DNA of 64,000 nucleotides from Sesamum alatum (lineage: Eukaryota > Streptophyta > Magnoliopsida > Lamiales > Pedaliaceae), in the NCBI GenBank assembly GCA_034509735.1, contig JACGWO010000003.1, positions 36,044,466-36,108,465 on the forward strand, given 5' to 3'. The first letter of the stretch is position 1. Each line of letters starts with the position of its first letter. The notes beneath the pieces are model-generated. The model saw only the letters and a program-made list of their open reading frames with translations. It was not told where the DNA came from and did not search any database. Positions 22,813 to 34,789 of this stretch are shown here, in pieces. Made by a program: the position numbers and the translations under genes.

Positions 22813-22900
22813 CAGCGCCACTCTCCTCCTCACTCCCACCACCACACTCTCTCTTCTCTTGTTTTTCTGCTCTCTTCGATTCGCATACAATAGTAAAAAC

Positions 22901-24605
22901 ATGTCTTGCTACAAGGGGAAGTACGCTGGTAATTTTTATTTTTTTTCTGCTTGATTTCTGTTGGGTTTTTGAGCGAGTATTGTGGTCTGATCATGTCTAC
23001 TCGGCTGTAGTTTAATTTGTGAAATGACTGTGTTTGGTTTAGTCTTGGGTCTTTTTGATCTGGGCTTGGATTAAGTTTCCATGTTCATGATCAATTTCGG
23101 ATGAAGAATATTTTTTGTTGATCGTAATCCATGATCTCTACAACTGCAGCGTGGTGATTTATTCTTAATCTGATCTATTAGTTATGATGTCTGATTGTAT
23201 TTAATCCTGTTTTAGGGACGTTGATGATTTCTTATGGGTGTATTCATACTTGTTCTGTATTCACTTACGTTTGCATGTTGATCCCTGTTTCTTTTGCTGG
23301 TATCTTGTAATCTGAAATTTTCAAATGAATTTAGGTAGAGTTTTCCTGTGGGTTTGTTCTATGATCGCTCTTTTGATTCTTGAAGTGATAAATTTCTGTT
23401 CGGCGAGTAACGGGTTGGATCAGTTCTATGATGTTTTGCACATCTATTCACTTTTCTCTTGACTGTTTCGATTTTGCAGATGAGCTTATTACTAATGCTA
23501 CATACATCGGCACCCCGGGGAAGGGTATTCTTGCTGCGGACGAGTCTACCGGCACAATCGGCAAGCGTTTATCGAGCATCAATGTTGAGAATAACGAGTC
23601 AAATAGGAGGGCTCTGCGCGAGCTTCTTTTCACCACACCCGGTGTTCTTCAGTACCTCAGTGGAGTTATCCTCTTTGAGGAAACTCTGTATCAGAAAACA
23701 GCTGCAGGTATATTTACTCAGCAAGAACTTGTGGTTTGTGCGAAATGAAGAAATCAAGCTAATATATTTGTTTCAATCTTGCAGGTAAGCCCTTCGTTGA
23801 TGTAATGAAAGAAGGTGGTGTTCTTCCTGGAATTAAGGTTGACAAGGGCACTGTCGAGCTTGCCGGGACTAACGGTGAGACGACCACCCAAGGCCTTGAT
23901 GACCTTGCCCAGCGCTGCCAAAAATACTATTCAGCCGGTGCAAGGTTCGCCAAATGGAGGGCTGTGCTGAAGATCGGTCCCAACGAACCATCACAGCTTG
24001 CGATCAATGAGAACGCCAATGGCTTAGCACGTTACGCCATCATCTGCCAGGAGAATGGCCTGGTGCCTATTGTTGAGCCTGAAATCCTTGTCGACGGCCC
24101 CCACGACATTAACAAGTGCGCGGACGTGACAGAGCGGGTTCTTGCCGCTTGCTACAAGGCACTGAATGATCACCATGTCCTCTTGGAGGGAACTCTTTTG
24201 AAGCCCAACATGGTGACCCCTGGCTCCGATTCCAAAAAGGTTGCTCCGGAGGTGATTGCTGAGCACACCGTCTGTGCGTTGCAGCGCACAATGCCGGCTG
24301 CTGTGCCTGCTGTGGTGTTCTTGTCCGGTGGGCAGAGTGAGGAGGAAGCGACAGTGAACCTGAATGCCATGAACAAACTGAAGACGAAGAAGCCATGGAG
24401 CCTGTCTTTCTCGTACGGGCGTGCGCTTCAGCAGAGCACACTCAAGGCTTGGTCTGGAAAGGCTGAAAACCTGCAAAAGGCGCAGACGGTGTTCCATGCG
24501 AGGTGCAAGGCCAACTCTGAAGCAACGCTGGGAACTTACCAGGGCGGTGCTGCTGGGAGCGAGGGCGCGTCTGAGAGCCTCCATGTTAAAGACTACAAGT
24601 ACTAA
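22901..24605 (+). CDS. Cytosolic class I fructose-bisphosphate aldolase, 3 exons
   Basis: Exons are 22901-22928, 23480-23707 and 23785-24605 with GT/AG borders, giving 358 aa, the standard cytosolic length. The first exon is only 28 nt (MSCYKGKYA). The protein cleaves fructose-1,6-bisphosphate to DHAP and glyceraldehyde-3-phosphate in glycolysis and gluconeogenesis. Visible family features are [15 protein letters not shown] near the N-terminus (Asp30), KWRAVLKIG (Lys142), EPEILVDG, the Schiff-base lysine in LLKPNMV (Lys225), [10 protein letters not shown] and the C-terminal Tyr358 in HVKDYKY. There is no transit peptide, so it is the cytosolic type (Arabidopsis FBA4/5/6/8 clade), not plastidial. 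The CDS is clearly more GC-rich than its surroundings. Position next to PTL and HRD matches the genomic setting of FBA4 and FBA6 in Arabidopsis. Confidence 0.96.
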
Positions 24606-25948
24606 TTAATTCAAGATTTTCGATTCCCCGACAGTTTTCTGCTTGATTGCGGAGAGAGTTTAATTGGCGAAATTAGTTATAGACTCTGTTTCTTCATTTT
24701 TCTGCTTAATTTTTTTTTTCCATGTTTGTAGACTTGTATTTGAATAATTAGCTTGAGGAACATCAGGCTGTTTTTGCATGTACGGATGTTGTCCGAATAG
24801 TACTTCGTCATCGATAGCTAATTTTACTTGGAATTTATGTGATGTAATTCAGCCAGTTCTGGGCAACAAAGGAATGACTCAAGTCTTATTTCAGTCCCAT
24901 TTTGTTTATTTCGTTCGTTCGTGTCAATCTTAATTATAGTTCAGTTCTCCCAGTTCGTGAAAAATGAGGTGAAGTTCTTGAGCTGAATGGATGCAACAAA
25001 ACGACTATTTTTAAGGTTTAATGCGACTTTACTTTTAACATACGTTATGTGGTGTATAAGTATAACAATTTTATATTTTATTTTGAATTTTTTTTATATA
25101 CGTCCATGTATATATTGAATGAAATAAAAAATAAAATAAATTTTACCAATAAAATAAGCCCACATCCAGAAAATACGTTGTCTACAGGATAAGCCCATGC
25201 GGAGATTGACGAGAATCATCAAATAAAAAAGGGACCTCATAATTAATCAACAACTATACATATATATATATATAGATTGAGGAAAATGAGAATGAAATGA
25301 AAAGCTTCTAAAAAAGGATTGTGGGAAGAGTGTATTCTGGGAATTAAGGGTCCGACAGGTTCCTCAGATTTTGTCAGTAGTTAGTCAAATCAAACAACTG
25401 ACTACGCAATATATATATATATATATGAGTTTTACGTTTGCAAAAGCTCTAACTGATGAGTTTCATTTGACTGCTGATGTATAAGTTGTCTCTCTGTGAC
25501 CTACTGATTTTAACCACTTCTCGGGGAAACCATAATTAATTAACTCGTTTCTTCAACTTTCAACTTCAGCTGCTTTTGGAATTTTTATATAAGAACACTG
25601 ACTGTAAGTTACAATGAGCTTATTTAAAATTTGTTATAATTATATCATATGCTCTTATTATTTAAAAATTTACAGATATTTTTTTAAATATAATGGACAT
25701 TTAACAAATACTTCCTATGATTGGTTATCACGAGGGGAACATTTGTTAAGCGATCATTAATTTTAAAATATTAATTATAATTTTTCAAACAATAAAAAAT
25801 ATTTATAAGTATGATAAATTTTATGAAAGTCCATTGTAGTTTACCCTAATATTATATGTATTTGATTAATTGATAATATGGATATTTTGAGATACTGTTG
25901 GATGGGTTTTGTTTTGTTTTGTTTTTTCTTCTTTTTAGCTTGATTTTG

Positions 25949-26332
25949 AGGGTGTTTGGCTAGGCTTATTTGAATGATCTTATAAACTCATACATCTTAT
26001 AAAATATTTTTAAAACTTATAAGATGTTAGATCATATTTTAAAAAATAAGTTCATTAAGTGTTTGGATAAAATAAAATTATGAAGCTTATAAAATGTTAG
26101 TAATGACAAATTTATAATTAATTTTAAAAAAATTGTTAAGATCTTAAAAATAAGTTGGTAAGTCCTTAATTTTCTTGGAAGAGCTTATAAGCTCATAACC
26201 TCTTATTTTTAGAGTTTATGAGATCCTTATCTAAAAAAGTTACAAAACACTTTGTAACATATGTATAGATAAGTTTTTAAACATCTTATAAGTTGTTTTA
26301 AAGAGCTTATAAGTTCACTCAAACACCCTGTT
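25949..26332. mobile_element. hAT-like MITE
   Basis: The ends AGGGTGTTTGGCTAGGCTTA and, in reverse complement, AGGGTGTTTGAGTGAACTTA form terminal inverted repeats of the GGGTGTTTG type common in plant hAT MITEs. Several internal CTTATAAG palindromes are present and there is no coding capacity. I could not identify a clean 8-bp duplication. A related fragment is at about 37373-37510, and another may begin near 26411. Confidence 0.55.
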
Positions 26333-26636
26333 TGTGGTTGTAATTTCAAGTTTATCTTGCACAAAGTGAAGTGATTATTGGTTGAACTTCATTTTGCCTG
26401 TTTGTTTGGGTTGAGGCGTGTTTGGCGGTTTATATATAGATCAACAATAAGTTTTTAGGTTTTGAAATTTAAATTTGGAGATACGAAACATTCTCAATTG
26501 AAAATATTTATAAAAAAAACAAATATGTTTGCATACTTTAAAATAGATAAAAAAAAATTAAAAAAAGACATTTTATGAAATATATAAAAATAAACAGGCC
26601 TAAATATTTCATCAGCTTTCGGCTTATTTTGGGTTT

Positions 26637-26780
26637 TCAGCTTTCCTCACTGTCAATAAGTACGGCAGCAGGCAGCCCTGCCTCCCTGGATGGCCGAGAA
26701 GCAGTAATAACTTGTTTGGCTCGCAAATCCCGTACACTTGCTGCTTTTCCAACTGACTGATTAATTTTGCAGTTTTTCAT
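26637..26780 (-). CDS. Short hypothetical ORF, 47 codons
   Basis: An ATG at 26780 opens a 47-codon frame ending TGA at 26637. It is noticeably GC-richer than its surroundings and includes VGKAASVRDLRAKQVITASR and a C-terminal LIDSEES. I do not recognise it. It may be a captured gene fragment or chance; no splice partner or neighbouring exon is evident. Confidence 0.2.
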   Translation of the reverse strand: MKNCKINQSVGKAASVRDLRAKQVITASRPSREAGLPAAVLIDSEES

Positions 26781-26810
26781 TTATGCTATACGTCAATACT
26801 TCAATTATCA

Positions 26811-27111
26811 CACTAGGGGAAAAAAAAATTATTGACCACATTTTTAGTGATTGTAAAAAAAAAAAAAAAAAATATGGTAAATAATTATTATTAACTTCAA
26901 TTAGATTAAAATTGATGAAAAAATGAGCCAGTCCATCATGAAAACTTATTTGACACGGCTCAGAGCCGTGGTAAAAATATTTTTAAATCACTTTTGCAAA
27001 ACTATGACAAACAACCGTTGCGTGACCATAATAAATAACTATTTGCTATGACTATTTAGTAATTAATCATGACAATTAGTTATGATTAAACATTATATTT
27101 CTTGTGTAGTG
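26811..27111. mobile_element. CACTA-type non-autonomous element
   Basis: The element begins CACTAGGGGAAAAAAAAATT and ends ATTATATTTCTTGTGTAGTG, whose reverse complement is CACTACACAAGAAATATAAT. It is flanked by the 3-bp duplication TCA (26808-26810 and 27112-27114), as expected for En/Spm-CACTA. At 301 bp it has no transposase. Internal ACTATGAC-like motifs recur near both ends like subterminal repeats. Confidence 0.8.
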
Positions 27112-27774
27112 TCAGTTGCACCTTATTTTTCTAATTTAAACTCAACTTTAATATTTAATTTGATAAAAGAATAAAATTAAAAAGAAGTTCTTATTTTAAG
27201 AAAATTAAATCTTATTTTGTAACGCCAAAAGAAAGAAATAAAATTTTTATCGCTTTTTTCCTCAAAAAATTAAAAAAAAATTGTGATTGCATGCGGAGTT
27301 CAATGACTGCATTCTATTAATACTCTTTCCCCTTTATTTTCAGAGACATATATTAATGCAGAGAAAATTAATTAATTTTACTTTTCATGTAATAAATTAA
27401 AATTTATTGAGTAGATTAATGTAACAGACGTATATATTTATATATATTAAATGAATTCCGTACTAGTTATAATAAATTTGTTCCTCTAGTTAATTTGTAC
27501 ATTAATTATCATTTGTCCTTGATGTGAATATGATCACTTAGCATTGATCTCACTCGCATTACTTTCTAAGAAGGAAAATTAATATTACATTTTACAATCT
27601 AATTAAATATCCCGAAAAAGAATATATACAAAATAACTAATATTAATATAATGATTACATTAATGGAAGCTATCGATCTGTCCTAATTTCCTATGATCAA
27701 TCTGCATAAAGAAAAATAGTTTCTCTAACTAAAATTTCCTCACTCAAATATGTGATCCAATTTTCAACAATATT

Positions 27775-28004
27775 TGCTGTAAGAAATACCACATTTAAGC
27801 ATAGCTGTCATTATTAAAAATAAATATTCATAGTAAATAGTCATTAACTATGATTACACAATGTTGGTTGGTTGTGTTTTTTGCTAGTATCACTAAAACA
27901 TGAAAAATTCCTAAAACATGGTTAATAATATCCCTTTACTAGTTTGGTCCGAGTTTTAGTCCATAGCCATTAAAACGTACGTAACACTAAACTTTCTATT
28001 AGTG
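27775..28004. mobile_element. Second CACTA-type miniature element
   Basis: On the minus strand it begins CACTAATAGAAAG and ends TTTCTTACAGCA, the latter a mutated form of the expected TAGTG end. The flanks carry ATT on both sides (27772-27774 and 28005-28007). About 230 bp, no coding capacity. Confidence 0.6.
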
Positions 28005-28088
28005 ATTATAAAATCACACCCTCCTAATAATAACAAGATATTCAACAGTTCCTTGCTTAATGCAACATCAATCACATGGTACAGACAG

Positions 28089-28146
28089 ACAATTTGTGTA
28101 AATTATGTCCCAAATCAGCAGTTGCCCACAATTTGTGTAAATTATG
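28089..28146 (+). repeat. Direct repeat downstream of PTL
   Basis: ACAATTTGTGTAAATTATG occurs twice, at 28089-28107 and 28128-28146, 39 bp apart. It lies downstream of the PTL stop codon, possibly in its 3' UTR. Function unknown. Confidence 0.7.
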
Positions 28147-28494
28147 GCTTCCAGATAATTTCAACAAGGAAAGAAAAGAAGAAAGATTAAGTAGAGAAGA
28201 GACAAAGTTATTACCACATGGTACAAGCTACAGGCGCAAACGACACCTTAATTGCCACCACAAGAAATCAACACATGAGGAAGCTAATGCAACAACATTA
28301 ATTAGCAGCTCTCTCTTCAACTCCAGCAGCCTTTCTGCCAAATCCCTGATTAATTCAACCCACAAACACCTACCAAATCTTCAGCTCCAAGATCACAAGT
28401 CAGTTTCCAACAATCCTCATCTAATTATACAGTATTAATTTCTCCTAATTAAACAGATCATAATCATTCTGATCATCTTTGCTCATGATGAGTT

Positions 28495-30759
28495 TCAGTT
28501 CATAATTCTTCCATAGGGATCACCAAAGAAGTACCTGAAGCAGCTCTCGTTCATGACATTGTTGTTAGACGGCGCATTGCCGTCGTCGTCGTGTAGTCTT
28601 ATTGTGGCCGGTTCAATCCCTTGTTCACTGCTGTAGGCCACTCCTCCTCCTTGATCACAATGATGATTCTGATAATATGTGGAGCTTCTTGAGTTCTCCT
28701 TTCTCTTCTTGTTGCACTTGAGTAGATAACTGCTGACACTATCCCACTTTTCTCTGCACATCAAGCCACTCCTTTCCTGTCCGAAACAAGCCATTTTGTT
28801 CGCTATTTCCTCCCACAGCACCTCTTCTGAGACCCCACGTTCTTGGAACTTTACTTCCATTGCGGTTCTCAATTGGATCAATCTTGCAATCTCGCTTTCC
28901 GGCCATATATCATGACATCTCAGAGAGTTACGGTTCATGGCCTTGTTCCCACAGTCGGCGTTCTGGTTTCCGGTCAATCGGTGGAAAGCTTCCATCAAAG
29001 CAGCATCCCTCGCTTCGATCCAGGCTCTCTCACTAGCCCACAGCTTCTGCTCTCTCTCTATCCTCGCCGAATCTTGTTTCCTCCATTGCTCCTCCCTCAA
29101 CATCCTCTCCTGCTCTTTGTGCTCAATAATACTCATCATTTTCTCCATCCATGCCTCCTGTTTCTCCATCACTTTACTCATTTGTGCATCAATGAAGCCT
29201 CTAATCTTAGCTTTCAAGCTCCTTTTGCCCCTTCTTTTCTTCTCTAAATTGAGATCACTATCATCTGATGAAGTTGCATAAGCATCACAAGAATTTGAGA
29301 GGCTGGTGTCCGACGGCTTCGGACCCGGATAGGGTTCTTGATTATTCGCTAAAGAAACGTTGTTACTCGCAAAATTATAGTGAAAATCGCCACCAAGAAA
29401 CTGAGTTTCCGACACTGAAGCTACTGAATTGCTATTTTCACCATAGAGAGCTTCAAGTTGTCTGAAGAACCTGTAATGTTTGCCATCTTGCCTCCCTGCC
29501 TTGCCTTCCTTAGTCTTTTTGTAATACTTGTACAAGTTCTCAAACTTCTCCCTGCATTTCTTGCCGCTCCTCTGATATCCATGTTCCTCAGACATTATCC
29601 TGAAATTAAAAAAATATCAATTATTTTATCTGGAGAAAAAAAAAAAAATTCCTTCTTCTTTTCCTGTAATAAGTACTGGGATATCTAGAAATGAAGTTAC
29701 TGGAGTACTGAAATGAACCCTAGTTTTACTGTACGGGAACTGCGCAAAAGCTTCATGTGATAATGATATTTGCTAAGGATGGGCAAACTCATGCGGTTTC
29801 TTTGATTCAGTGGTGTAGACAAACTCCATTTGGTGGATTATGAGTACTGTTCGCGCGAGAGCTGTTCGTAGAACTTGGAGAGGAGATGCTGCTACCTAGC
29901 TGGTTCGCGTCTTTTCATGAATATAAAAGCTTGAAAATCTTTTACCAAAAAACCCAAAATCTTTTACACTTGTTTCTTGCAGCTTACAGATGTGATTGTG
30001 AGTTTACCTTACCTCGTAGAAATCCGGAATCGTGAGCAGGTTAAAGTTAAAAACTTACACCTGCTGATATATATATTCTTGAACTGATACTTCAGACTAC
30101 GCTGCTGTCATTTTTCGTGAAGAAAATAACCAGATTGTTTAATCAAAATCTGCTGATGAGAGCAAACAATTTGGTGAAAGAGAAAAAAAAAAAGGGAAGA
30201 AAATTATACCCTTTTAATTGTTGTTCAAATTCAACTATATGTTGATTAATTCTTCTCTCTGAGAAAAATTAATGAGAGAAATACTTTTCTGGGCAACTGG
30301 GTTTGATTTGAAAGTAGACAAGTGCTCGTTGTGGAGTTAAAAAATTAGGTTAACTAAGATCCTGTGTTGTTTGTGTGTATAATAATAACATGATATATAC
30401 CTTGAGATTTCATCCCACAAGGGACCCTTCTGATTGGCCTCCTTGAATTTGGGATTAAGTCTTGATCTGATCTCAAGAAGAGTAAGTGTTTCTTGCCTCG
30501 GCCACCTCCCCGTACCACCGTCTCCGCCGCCTCCCCCACCACCAGCATCCATCTCAAAACTAATTAAATGGGCACCAGCGGCGGCGCTAGTACTGGATGC
30601 ACCTCCACCATTAGGTGTAGTAGTAGAATCTGAGCGAAACATGAGCATATCGTAGGGGTTGGGCGAGGTGAAACCCCGATTGGTGGATATGAATTCCGGC
30701 GGCCGAGGTGTGGCCGGAAAGAAAGCCCCCCCACTGATGTACTGCCTTAGATCTGCCAT
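28495..30759 (-). CDS. Double trihelix transcription factor, PETAL LOSS (PTL) homologue, 2 exons
   Basis: Exon 1 is 30759-30401 and exon 2 is 29599-28495, joined within an Arg codon (TCA AG|GTATAT and TTTCAG|GATAATG) across an 801-nt intron; the product is 487 aa. The first trihelix DNA-binding domain spans residues 84-172 (GRWPRQETLTLLEIRSRL through GKHYRFFRQLEALYG), split by the intron right after DEISR. A basic stretch KKRRGKRSLKAK precedes a coiled coil (about 239-326, rich in Glu/Lys/Arg), and a second, more diverged trihelix lies at about 350-416 (WPESEIARLIQLRTAM ... LMCREKWDSV). This is the GT-2 layout; the GGTGRWPRQE block, central helix and overall length match PTL rather than GTL1. 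PTL is nuclear and restrains growth between sepals to set perianth architecture in Arabidopsis. A (GA)n tract sits just upstream. Confidence 0.92.
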
Positions 30760-30813
30760 CCCCCCCGTATTGATCTTCCATGTTCAAGAAACAAACAGTA
30801 GGTTTCTCTTCAG

Positions 30814-30816
<3 letters not shown>

Positions 30817-30907
<91 letters not shown>
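30817..30907 (-). repeat. (GA)45 microsatellite in the PTL leader or promoter
   Basis: An uninterrupted 91-bp GA tract (CT on the PTL sense strand) lies 58-148 bp upstream of the PTL ATG. Shorter CT tracts lie farther upstream at about 31281-31302, 31314-31328 and 31380-31402. GA/CT tracts bind plant GAGA factors (BPC proteins); a regulatory role here is inferred. Confidence 0.95.
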
Positions 30908-30910
<3 letters not shown>

Positions 30911-32707
30911 ACAATGGTGAAAGGAGAACGTGTCCTAATTACAGAAGAAAAAGGTTTTGAATTTTTGTAGAGGACAATGGACCCATTTCTCTGTTTCCAC
31001 TCTCCAGCTGCATCAATGTGTAATATAAAGGTCTCACCCTTTTCTTTGTCTTGTGTATCTATCCACTTTGTAATAATAATGTATAGGGTTTTCAAGGAAA
31101 AGGTAGAGTATTCATCCATGTATCGTATACGATACACAAGAGTATTGGGGTTTGGTCGGGGCACACGTATATGTAGCGCAATGACCAATAAAGGGTAGAC
31201 AAGTGTCGAATGGTAAGAAAGTTAAAATTCTTCACAACCCTTAATCTTTCTTGTGCTTCTACAGTGATCGAATTCTCCCTTTTTCCTCTCTCTCTCTCTT
31301 GTTTTCTTTTTGTTTTCTCTCTCTCTCAACAGCCGCTGCTCACAACCAACAATGGCGAAACAGGAAATCAAATAAAACCCTCTCTCTCTCTCTCTCTTAC
31401 ACATACACACAGAGACACACACAAACAGGGGTTTTGACCAGGAAGAGTCTGTACTCTGTAAGATAAATTCAATACGATGATATATAAGTGTGTGTATTAA
31501 TTGTGTTGTCTCTTCCTAAATGCAGTGATGTTGTCTGTAGCAAACGCAGTTTGACATCAGCGGAACGAAGAAAGAATAATATGCTGCTTAAATTAAGGTG
31601 TCATTGTTTAAGTCTAAATCTAGGTTTCTATTCTGCCTTATTCCTTTTGTTGCTATGCTACCACCTGATTAACAGTAATACTCCAACACTTTTTGCTTTG
31701 TGTTTTGAATTTTTCATCAATATTTCATCCTAATTTTCTCATCACAACAAAAACGGAGGGCTCGAGGGTACGAATTACTTCAAACGAAATTCTTCAAGAT
31801 CTTTTTTTTGAATTATATCGAGAATATCGTACTTTTGAATTTCAAGGGTTTATTACACGATTTTGTTTTGAGAATCTTGAGAATTTGTCCACCCTACTCC
31901 TATCTTTAGTTATATTAAAGGGGCTGCAGCATGGCTGCCTTATCATCATTCGTAACATTGTCTCTGAATTGAATTTTCTATTGTATCTTTATTTTATTTA
32001 ATACACGCAAAATGTATGTTTTTTCTAAATATAATGAATAATATGATTTTTATAAAAATAGTTTGGTGATACTTAAGTTTGTAAGGGCGTGTACTAAATA
32101 ATAATATTCTAATAAACAAATATTAATTTTATATCTGATTTTTGCGTGTTGAGCTATTTACATTACATACTATGTGAATCCCACGAATGTGTGAATAATA
32201 CTTTAATAGTAGTTATTATTTTTACTTTAATAGTATTGACATTGATGTTTATTGTTTATACTTTTATAAATTATAGGTGGCAATAAAATTCAAACACAAA
32301 ACCTCTTATTTAATTATAATACTATATATTAAATAACCACATCATCTAATAATTTAAACTGTTAAAAAGAAGAATCATTTAATACGTACTTAACATCTTT
32401 CACAATTCAATATTTTACAAATTAAAATTGAAGCAATATGTTGATGGTACTAAGCTTAATTGTGATCCTATGCACGGTCTAAAAAAATTCATAAAATATA
32501 ATTTTACATCGCACCATAAGAACTTCCCAAAAAAAATAAATAAATAATAATCGGCTCCCCTTTGTAAAGAACACAACAATCTTTCTAAGAAATGCGGAGA
32601 GATCTAGATTTAATTAGAACTCCAATAAATTTTTTATTAAATGAAAGAGATATATATCTATACTTTTATTCACCAATGTGCCATTTAAAGTCTCTCATAT
32701 TATATTT

Positions 32708-33258
32708 TTGAGAATATTATACTGCTCGCTTCTAAAATTTGGTGTAATTATATATAAATCTGTATTTAAAAAATTACATCTGGTATTCCTAATGTTTGTT
32801 TCCGTCCAACTAATAGATCCATTCGTTAGTCAAAAGTAAAAAACTTTGTCGATATTAGCAAAAAAGTAGAAAGAAATTTCATATTTACCTCGATTGACTC
32901 ATTACTGACTTATTGCAGGTCAAATAATTATTTTCTGACCAAACTACCCTTATAGGGTGAAGATATACCTCCCCAGGCTCCTCACATGCATTAGCGTGTG
33001 AAAATGTATAAGAATAATTAGACCATAAATGAATTATTTGACATGCAATAAGTCAGTAATAAGTCAATTGAGGATAAATATGAATATTCATTCATTTTTT
33101 TGTTAGTATAAAAAAATTCCGTGAATTTTACTAACAATGAATCTAGTTATTATACAAAAACAAATGATAATGATACTTGATATATTTTTCAAACTATAAG
33201 ATATTTACGTGTAATCACACCAAACCTCAAGGAGGGAGGAAGGTGCAATTATCCCTAT
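32708..33258. mobile_element. Foldback MITE, copy 2
   Basis: Homologous over its whole length to 18691-19250: the shared arm GATTGACTCATTACTGACTTATT returns inverted as AATAAGTCAGTAATAAGTCAATTG, and the right end is GTGCAATTATCCCTAT. It is internally palindromic and non-coding. Confidence 0.7.
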
Positions 33259-34789
33259 ATTATTTATCAATGCTGTTGTACTATTAATTCTAAGATTTAA
33301 GTTTAATGTGGATTGAGATCAGATAAATTAACAGTCTTGAGATTATTAATTAATTAAACTCGCAATTAATTAGCACTTCTCTTCGATGCAATACTTGAAT
33401 TGTGGTTAGTTTTCAATTTCGGCCGTCATCCCTTTTTTCATAAATATTCAGACTTTTTCTGTTCCTGATTGGAAGGAATGATTACTTATTTTCATAAATA
33501 ATTGATACTTGATCTTGCTGAGACACACAACCGAAAAAGTGAAAAATAATCTGACTGAAAAATAATTAATTATATGAGTTTTATCATAACAAAGTAATAA
33601 AAATATGCCTCTCCATGCATACATAATGATTTTAGAATTCTCTTTTCATGATTAGTTCTCCCAAATATGGTATATATGTTTCCCCCAAAACATAATGATG
33701 GCTTTCTAAAGAAGAAGGCTTTCGTCCATCATAAATTTAAACCATATATGTTATCACAAAAATAACCCAATTTTAATAATATAATTAAGAACAAAATATA
33801 TAAATGCATAAAAATTGTGAAACATAATAATTTAATGGCATATGTATGGCACGTAATTTAGGTACTGGATCCAGTTCATGTTCTTCCTTTTATATATGTG
33901 GATATGGACAATATCAATTTAGGTAATTTGTATGAGTTAATTATTTATACACATAATGAACTAACATAATACAAAATAAAATATTAATATTTTTATAATA
34001 TGTTATTCATGTATGTGTATATGTGCGAGCTTAGTTTGTTATATTATATATTAAAAATGGATCAAATATATCATAATTTTAAATTTAAAAATACTTTCAA
34101 AAAGTAATATTCCAACGCTCATGTTTAGGGACTAAAAAATGTACATTTTTTTTTAAAATTTTTTATTGTAAGACCTCAACTTTATTATCTGAACAGGAAT
34201 TTATTTATTACTTATGCTGAATAAATATCGACCGTGATTAATACTATAATTCACCACATAATATATATCTTACATTAAATATGAGGTGGGAGTAACTCAT
34301 TTGTTATTACATCACAGTAACTAAGATATTATGTAATCCGGTTAATTAGTGATTTCTTTGTCTTTGAAAATTGAAACAAACCTTAATTAAGACATTTCAA
34401 AATTCAATTCTACCATTTACCCGCAATAGTGAAATTAGAAGACCAACTAAGCAAACAAAAAGGAAAACATAGCATTGAGATTTTGTCGATTGCGGATTGG
34501 ATCTTCTCTTTCAAATTCTATTGTATCTTATATTTCAATTAACATATACACATCACGTAAAAGATTCACCACTTATTTTAATTATAAAAATATTTTATGC
34601 ATATGATGTGTGTAAATTGCATGGAATAGAATATGCAATAATGTTTGTATTAAAAAAATTCAATCCTCATTGATCGGGTGTTGAAACTAAAGTTAAATTT
34701 AAATAAAATAAAAATATTATTAAATTTACGACTCCAAAAGTGAAACTAATAGAATAATACATTAAAATTTGAAGTTGATTCGGGTCGTA

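Larger units (their letters stand above)
24606..28494. other. Intergenic region aldolase-PTL
   Basis: The first 300 bases are the aldolase 3' UTR. AT microsatellites lie at about 25258-25275 and 25409-25426. MITE-like AT-rich palindromic sequence (25600-25860), a hAT-like element (25949), two CACTA-type elements (26811 and 27775) and one short unassigned ORF (26637) follow. The right end (28005-28494) is the probable PTL 3' UTR and downstream flank. Confidence 0.5.

Noticed and set aside
24024..24584. 186-codon frame antisense to the aldolase
   Set aside because: Shadow of a GC-rich, codon-biased exon; no independent evidence.
25370..25490. miRNA hairpin around the TAGTTAGTC / GACTA inverted matches
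   Set aside because: The stem is only about 8 bp with mismatches; an alternative distant pairing is also short and no known miRNA sequence is present.
28076..28438. 120-codon plus-strand frame downstream of PTL
   Set aside because: Low-complexity Ser/Asn/His-rich translation overlapping the CACTA flank and probable PTL 3' UTR; no domain.
31693..32001. 102-codon frame at the far PTL upstream side
   Set aside because: No domain or splice context, AT-rich composition, probably decayed repeat.
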